Source: Halicephalobus mephisto
Lineage: Eukaryota > Nematoda > Chromadorea > Rhabditida > Panagrolaimidae
NCBI GenBank assembly: GCA_009193035.1
Contig: SWDT01000107.1
Coordinates: forward strand, 124,001 to 188,000
Direction of reading: 5' to 3'
Length of the DNA stretch: 64,000 nucleotides
Both the position numbers and the translations under genes were made by a program. Below are positions 58,180-64,000 of the stretch, in pieces (the stretch's first letter is position 1; every line of letters starts with the position of its first letter). The notes beneath the pieces were generated by a model. It was not told the origin of the DNA and ran no database searches. It was given only the letters and a program-made list of their open reading frames with translations.

Positions 58180-58560
58180 ACGCGCATCAGTCGACTTCCT
58201 CACATCATCTATGAATAATAAAAACTGAAGTTCATGTTGAGTCTTGTCGGCTTCGACACTGATTGGTTTTTCCTTCATGTATTGGAAAACTCTTGGACAA
58301 ACAATGCTGAAAGGGAGTTCATGATAAGATATCACATAAGGAAAGAGGTCCGGTTGCACACGCTCAACTGGTGTACAAATCTGTCAGGACAGTTCTTCAC
58401 AAGGCCATAAAGTAGTGTAAATTGAAAGCATAAGAGTTTTTCAATCTGGTTATCTCTGTTGGGGTGAAGTACTTCATGTATGTAGAAAGTATCATGTTAT
58501 CATCATATTCCCTTTTCGCCACAAGCAAAGCATCTTGTTCTTGATAAATTTCTTTGTTTA
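58180..58560 (-). pseudogene. Exon remnant of unknown gene
   Basis: On the minus strand one frame reads FSIVCPRVFQYMKEKPISVE and ends VRKSTDAR-stop at 58180. Upstream another frame reads STYMKYFTPTEITRL up to a break near 58405. One lost base would join them. The composition is protein-like, but no family is recognised and no start or splice sites were found. Confidence 0.35.
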
Positions 58561-59316
58561 TGATATATTGGTAAAGTTACAAAATATTATATAAGATTTC
58601 AGAAACTTTTAGAATTTATTCGATGATTTTACAACCTTATAGAAGTATGGAAATAAAAGGTTTCATAACTACCAATTTCTACTAGAAAGATCTAAAACTT
58701 GACGTCGAAACAATGATTAAAAATCATAGAACAAACGTTTTTACATTCAATAATAAGGTCATTTGCCAAGCTCCTTTTAAAAATCAACCTTTTTATTCCA
58801 TCTTCCAATCAATAGATTTCAAAATTCATGTTCTTCATTTACCCACATTCCAATTATTCAAGTAGCTAATCACCTGAAACAAAAGTTCTCGACAAACACG
58901 ATCGAGGGGGATCTGCGAGGGAGTTACGTAATTCCGCCCGCTTGGCCATCTTAAACTCGTTCGTCTCCCGCAAAGCTCTCAGAACTCGAGAAAAAATGGC
59001 AACTGCTCCCCTCGGGGAATGGACAAACGGGCAATCCTGGGTTGATTGACAAAAAGCAGATCGATCCGAGTAAAAAGCACATTTGCAAAAGACGAAACAC
59101 GATAGTTGGCGGACAAGCTTAAAGTGTGTTTTTGAATTTCCTTTTCCGGAAGGTATTCGAAGTATTCTATCAGACTATTATCTCTGTCCGTCCAAAAGTG
59201 AACAGTGATTTTCCCTGGTATTTTAATGTTCTTGAATAACACAAGAGTTGGTAAAAAGTAGTTTCAGAATTCGATCGAACGATTTTTATTTTTCTCAATG
59301 AGAACGAATCAAGATC
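58561..59316. other. 5' region of titin-like gene
   Basis: Contains a GC-richer stretch at 58900-59060 (CCGCCCGCTTGGCC) that may be a promoter or 5' UTR exon; no gene assigned. Confidence 0.35.
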
Positions 59317-62300
59317 ATGAGTGACCATCCAGATGTGAGAGAAACTCGATCAGAAGGGGTTCTTTCTCCCACAGAAACAGAAAGATCTTCCCGAGGGATA
59401 CTCTCACCCACGAGTGTTGCTACAGAAGGAGCTGCCAGAGGCCGATCTCCGTATTTTCAGACCCATTCTCCTTTGAGTACTTATGCTTCTGGTTGGTTTA
59501 ACTTTTGATGAACTATTGTTGTTAATTTTTTATATTTTTACTTGAATTTTGTAATTATTGTATTTTTCTCACAGTATCCATATTTATTGCTTTTTTTGAA
59601 TTCAAAATTACGTGATTTTTTGAGACAATTGTTTTAATTTTTTACATTTATATTCTTCAAAGTTTTTTTATTTTTATTTTTATTTAATTATTTCAGTTGT
59701 TGTTATTGATTGATTTTAAATCTTTCAATTTAGGTGGCGTGATATTTATTTTCATTGATTTGTATTTTTTCGGATGAATTACGAAAATATTTTTCTTATT
59801 AAACTATATTTTTATTAAAAATTTACTTTGTTAGAAATTCTTTTGTTTAATTTTTAATTATTTCTTTAATATTCGGATACTGTATATTCATTTTTTACTG
59901 TTCGTAAATTTCAACAAACTGTTTTTTATTTGTGAATTTACTTTTTTTGGAGACTTATTTTTATCACAATTTTAAACTGATTTTTGTTCACCATTCTTAT
60001 TCAGATCGCGAGACTGTCCTTCTTCGTCGAACTCCAGATAGTCGAACTCTGGAGGAAACCCACTTGATCAGACATGAGGGTGTCCAGGATCTCTTCTACA
60101 CCGAAGAGCATTGGTCATCCGAGATCAAGTCCTTCGTGGCTACAGCTCCACCCAAATTTGCTCAAGTAATCTTTCTCCCTTTGTAACACCCACATGATCA
60201 CTGTAATTTAGGTCATCAAAGCGTACCGTGTCCACACAATGGACAGATTGACGTTGGTGGTTCAAGTGGAGAGTGAACCTCCAGCACTGTTTGAGTGGTT
60301 TTGCAACGATCGTCCAGTAGCTTTAGATCGTCGGCATTTCCGTGTTGGTCACAGTCTGAACATCACTACACTCACTGTCGAGGGCCCAGAACAGGGAGTC
60401 TACAGCTGTGCCGCCAGGAATCCTGCCGGAGTATCCACTAGCTATGGCTACGTCGCTGTCATCGGTAGTTTTTTGAGGGTCTTGAAGAGAAAAAACTCCC
60501 AATTACAGATGATGAAACTCGAAAGAAGCTCCTCACAGGTTCAGAGGAATCGTTGAATGAGTCGATGACGACTAGTGGAGTGATCTTGCAGCGACCACCA
60601 AAGTTCATCAGTCAAGTGCCCCATTTGACTTTGAAGCCTGGTGCAGAGACCATTTTGGACGTTGAAGTGGAATCTAGTTCTCCAGTCAAGTAAGACAACT
60701 TCAGAACACTTTCCTTTTCGTGCTGAGACCAATTTAGCTGAATCAAGGTCCTGGCACGAAAATTTAATTTATTATTTTTATCAATTTTATCATTTCTTAG
60801 ATTTCTTCACTTTGGGGTTTTTAATGTTTTTGTATTGAAACATATTCGATCCAAAAGGAAATCACTATTTCTGCCACGAAAATATCCTTTCAACCCTTAT
60901 CTCATCAAGAAAATTTAATTTTTCTTTTGTCTTTATTCTTTTTTTAGATTCATTTGGTACGTTAACGGTCGCAAAATCTCCTCTTCCACGCCCAACGTTG
61001 AGTTTTACGAGCCTTCTGGAACTCGTTCCATCGTCCTCTTCAAACTTCCAGAAGCAGGAGATTACACCGTTGTCGCTCAAAATGAATACGGTATTGCCAA
61101 ATCCAACGCTTACATCGAAATCGAAAAAGGTCTGATTTTAATTTTTCGTTTTCAAAAGGAACAGCTGATTGATTATTTGCAGATGTCGGCGGAGAGACTC
61201 ATTTACACTTGCTGCAGCAGAGAGGTCGCATGGCTCCTCTTCCCCCAGGAGCTAGTGTTCAGCACAAGCATGTAAGACCGTTCCCGACTGGAAATGGACT
61301 TACTCAGCGATCTTCAAGTTTGCCGAGAACGGGATCACCTGAGAGCGCCCAAGAGAAAGCAACCAGATCTTATGAGACAGGTAAGGATTTCGCAAATTGA
61401 AGAAGATTAGATATTTGGATGGGAAAAGAGAAAGAAAATCAAACTGATACTGTAGTTCATCGGTAGCGGTCAAACCATTGTGAAGACACGCCATCCCGTT
61501 TGCTCTGGCCAGTTAAACACGATAGGGCTGGGTTAGTACTTGGATCGGAGACGTCCTCGGAATCCCCAGTGCTGCTACCTTTTTTTCTCAAAACTATTAT
61601 TCTTTACAAAATCACTATTCATTATCTGAACTTCTTAAAGCATGTAAATTTTTTTACAGAAACTTACTTAACTTCGAACACTTACGTTGTCGGAAAACAG
61701 CATTCTCCAGTTTCTTCTCGATTCACTCCGCAACCTCCCGCGTTCGTCAATCAGCTTCCACCAGAGATTACTGTAAACCCCAATGAAAAACTCGTTCTCA
61801 CAGCAGAAGTTGTCGCTGCTCCACCGGCAGATATCAAGTGGAATGTCAATGGATTCGAAATCAGAAAGAGTAAAAACTATTCTCTTGAGAATCAAACAAA
61901 CAAATCGACTCTCATTGTCCATCCTCCGGTCAAACAAGGGCGGTACAACGCTACTGCCAAGAACGATCTTGGAATTGCTTCAATGGGAACGACTGTCCAT
62001 GGAAGTCAAGGAAAAGAAGAAGCTGAATCTTCCGATGAATCCCAAGCTACAGTAAAAATGAATGACTCTGGAAATGAGACAGATGAGAAATTTGCTTCCC
62101 TTCGTAGTTCTGCTGTTCTCCCTCAGAAACCCATCATCATTGGAGATCCAGCTACTGAAGTTATTGTTCCCAAAGGGGATCCGCTGGTCCTCGATTTCAA
62201 GGTAGCAGCATATCCTGAGGCGAACATCCAATGGTACCATAATAACTTTGAATTAAAATCAGGAATACACAAGATCGCCCCGAATCATTCGAGACTCTGC

Positions 62301-64000
62301 ATCGAGACTCCTGCTGAAGGGCTCTACAAAGCCATTGCAATTAATGACCATGGGGATATTGTCTATGAAACCAGAGTTTTTACAGAGGTTGATCCAGTCA
62401 ATGAGAAATTAATTTTCACCAAAAAATCCATAGAGAAATCTCCTCAGCCGATCTACAAACTGAAGCGTCGGGGATCCTACAAAGAGAAATCGAATCTTCC
62501 GAAGCCGCCGAAGATTGTCACCGGTTTCGCTCCATCGCATAGAATCAAAGTCGATGAACCTCTCGTGCTAGATGTTGAAGCAGAAGCTATCCCAGAAGCT
62601 TCTTTCCTTTGGAGAGTGAACAACTTCGAGATTAAATCAAACAAGGCAGTCAAGATCGAGAGAGTCGATGAGAATCGCTCCAGGATCGTCTTCCTTCAGC
62701 CAGTTGAGGGTAAATATGAAGTTATTGCTCAGAACTACCTAGGACAAGATTCCCTCAACACGAAGGTCATCGTTGACTACGCTTTTGGTGATGATAACAG
62801 ATTCCCAATTTTCATTGACGCCCTTCCTGCGACGACTATTCTGGCTGCAGACACTCTCGAACATGTCATGGTTGTTGTGGTGAGAACCAGTGAGCCTGGA
62901 ACCTTCAGATGGTTCGCAGATGGAACAGAACTGGAATCTGACAGAGCTCATGAGATCCTCTCCGAACCTTTCAAATCCACTCTTATCATCAGATGCGTAG
63001 TTATGGACAACACGGAGTACGCTGTAGAATTCACCAATTCTTTAGGGATTATCCACTCAAAGACTACAGTAATGACTTCGCCTAAGCATCGTCCGAAATC
63101 CCCTCAAGAAAAACCTCCAAGATTCGTCGAGTTACTTTCTTCCACAGCGATCAAACAAGGAGATATTCTAGAAGCAAGAGTTACTGTAGGAGAAGATACT
63201 ACTCCTTGTCAATTTGAATGGTTCCTGAAGGGAACTCCAGTGGACAAGAAGTATATTATCTCCAGTGATTATGAATCTACAATCAGAATCCCGGAGGCGA
63301 AGAAGGAAATGAGTGGCTTACTCTTTGTCCAAGCGAAAAACAACTTTGGAGTCGCCGAAAGCTCCATGCACTTCATGGTTGTTGAAGGACAAGGAGAAAA
63401 GCAGGTCAAGATCTTCCAGGACACAATGACTAAGGTCCCAGAAGAACCTAAGGAAGTTATCCAAACTCCAGAAGAACTTAAAAAAGTTATCCAGACTCCA
63501 GAAGAACCTAAAGAAGTTGCTCCAATCCCAGAAGAACCTAAGGAAGTTGCTCCAATCCCAGAAGAACCTAAGGAAGTTATCCAGACTCCAGATATCCCTA
63601 CTGAAGCGGAGGCTTCTGAAATTGAGTTAGAAACACCTCCATTCAAACCAAAATCTCCGTCTCCTCCGAAGGACACTAAGGTTAAGGTACTCGAGACGGA
63701 AGAAGACTTCTCAAAGACCACAAACATCAAGAAGCGAGAAGAAACCTATAATCTCCTCGTAAAAGTTGCAGACACTCTGGCTCAATCTCTTGCAGCCAAG
63801 ATCGTCCTGGATGCCATGAGTGATGCAGCCAAGTATCTCACAACAGCGACCAACACTGAACCAGAGAGTGAGGAGGAAGGAGGAGCTTCGTTGAGAATCT
63901 CACCCTCAGTTACTCTAGCTCCAACATTTGAGATTTCGAAGGAGACATATAATGTCCACAGTGGAGACAACGTGACTATCCACACAAGAATCCTAGGAGC
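59317..64000 (+). CDS. Titin-like giant immunoglobulin-repeat protein, 5' part
   Basis: Muscle scaffold or elastic protein of the titin/twitchin group (inferred). In nematodes such proteins include TTN-1 and UNC-89. Exons are 59317-59491, 60005-60165, 60212-60464, 60509-60689, 60948-61129, 61183-61380 and 61660 to the edge, at least 1163 aa in the window, still open. The N-terminus is Ser/Pro-rich with a repeated RS(E/R)G(V/I)LSPT motif. Then come Ig-like I-set domains with PPKF...P / W / Y.(C/A)A.N..G signatures: 60150-60460 (FEWFCND...[10 protein letters not shown]), 60600-61120 (FIWYVNG...[10 protein letters not shown]), 61740-61990 (IKWNVNG...[10 protein letters not shown]), 62120-62370, 62500-62770 and further ones to 63380. 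Most lack the disulfide cysteines. Proline/Glu/Val/Lys-rich repeats of 12 residues ([12 protein letters not shown]) at 63430-63600 resemble PEVK. Another Ig begins at the right edge. A 5S gene sits in intron 6. Confidence 0.75.
61462..61579 (+). rRNA. 5S rRNA gene, copy 7 (in titin-like intron, sense)
   Basis: 118 nt with intact ends (GGTAGCGGTC...GCTGCTACC), the internal control region and a CTTTTTTTCTC terminator. It lies inside the 279-nt intron 61381-61659 on the same strand as the host gene. It has the CGTTTGCTCTGGCC variant shared with copies 1 and 5, and no unit spacer around it. Confidence 0.85.
63430..63600 (+). repeat. 36-bp coding repeat in the titin-like gene
   Basis: CCAGAAGAACCTAA(G/A)GAAGTT recurs every 36 bp five times, encoding EEPKEVx[13 protein letters not shown]. 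It is a PEVK-like spring segment whose near-identity implies recent expansion or frequent unequal exchange. Confidence 0.85.

Noticed and set aside
58979..59242. 87-residue minus-strand frame upstream of the titin-like gene
   Set aside because: Lies in the probable promoter/5' UTR; no domain or splice partner.

Overview
The window looks like a nematode chromosome, most likely a rhabditid close to Caenorhabditis. The evidence is direct. Introns are mostly 40-50 nt with T-rich TTTCAG/TTTTTAG acceptors. Several start codons lie a few bases after an unpaired acceptor, as expected for spliced-leader trans-splicing. A cuticle collagen is present, with a [11 protein letters not shown]-terminus, as are C6-domain secreted proteins, and a CGTGTCGAGA motif recurs in the AT-rich spacers. 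The species could not be named from sequence alone.

The dominant content is a family of modular zinc-finger genes. I recognise eight loci: A (left edge, -), B (2572-5710, -), C (10843-13424, -), D (38007-38672, +), E (39331-40879, +), F (43192-44406, +), G (54122-55435, +) and H (55998-57296, -). A ninth, broken copy of A sits at 46790-47713. The proteins are assembled from four related modules, here called a, b, c and d, each with C-x2-C followed by H-x(1-4)-C in a FLYWCH/WRKY-GCM1-like arrangement. Module order differs between genes (a-b-c-d, a-a-a-c-c, a-a-a-b-c-d, b-c-c, a-b-c, b-c-RS-d). A conserved element of about 130-150 bp lies 3' of at least three of these genes. G and H form an inverted pair with a near-identical core and diverged ends.

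Other layout: 6.1-10.3 kb holds four tRNA-Thr genes covering AGT, CGT and TGT anticodons, three of them with introns. 14.0-16.7 kb is a C6-domain gene flanked by two decayed relatives. 16.7-32.6 kb has no recognisable protein gene and is filled with tandem repeats, MITE-like elements and 118-nt 5S rRNA genes, two pairs of them on a 280-bp unit. 32.6-33.7 kb encodes a small single-pass membrane protein. 34.4-37.8 kb is a kinesin-12 gene with an intact motor but a stalk carrying at least six frame breaks. 45.8-50.1 kb is a transposon-like patch with an OTU protease, the broken zinc-finger copy and an SGNH-like gene. 50.9-52.5 kb is the collagen. From 59.3 kb to the right edge runs the 5' part of a titin-like immunoglobulin-repeat gene. 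Single 5S genes sit inside introns of both the collagen (antisense) and the titin-like gene (sense).

The zinc-finger genes have no demonstrated joint pathway. They read as a fast-evolving, locally duplicating family, plausibly transposon-derived DNA-binding proteins. The remaining genes are ordinary structural or motor genes interspersed among them. All gene models are manual splices of the given sequence; no database search or alignment program was run.
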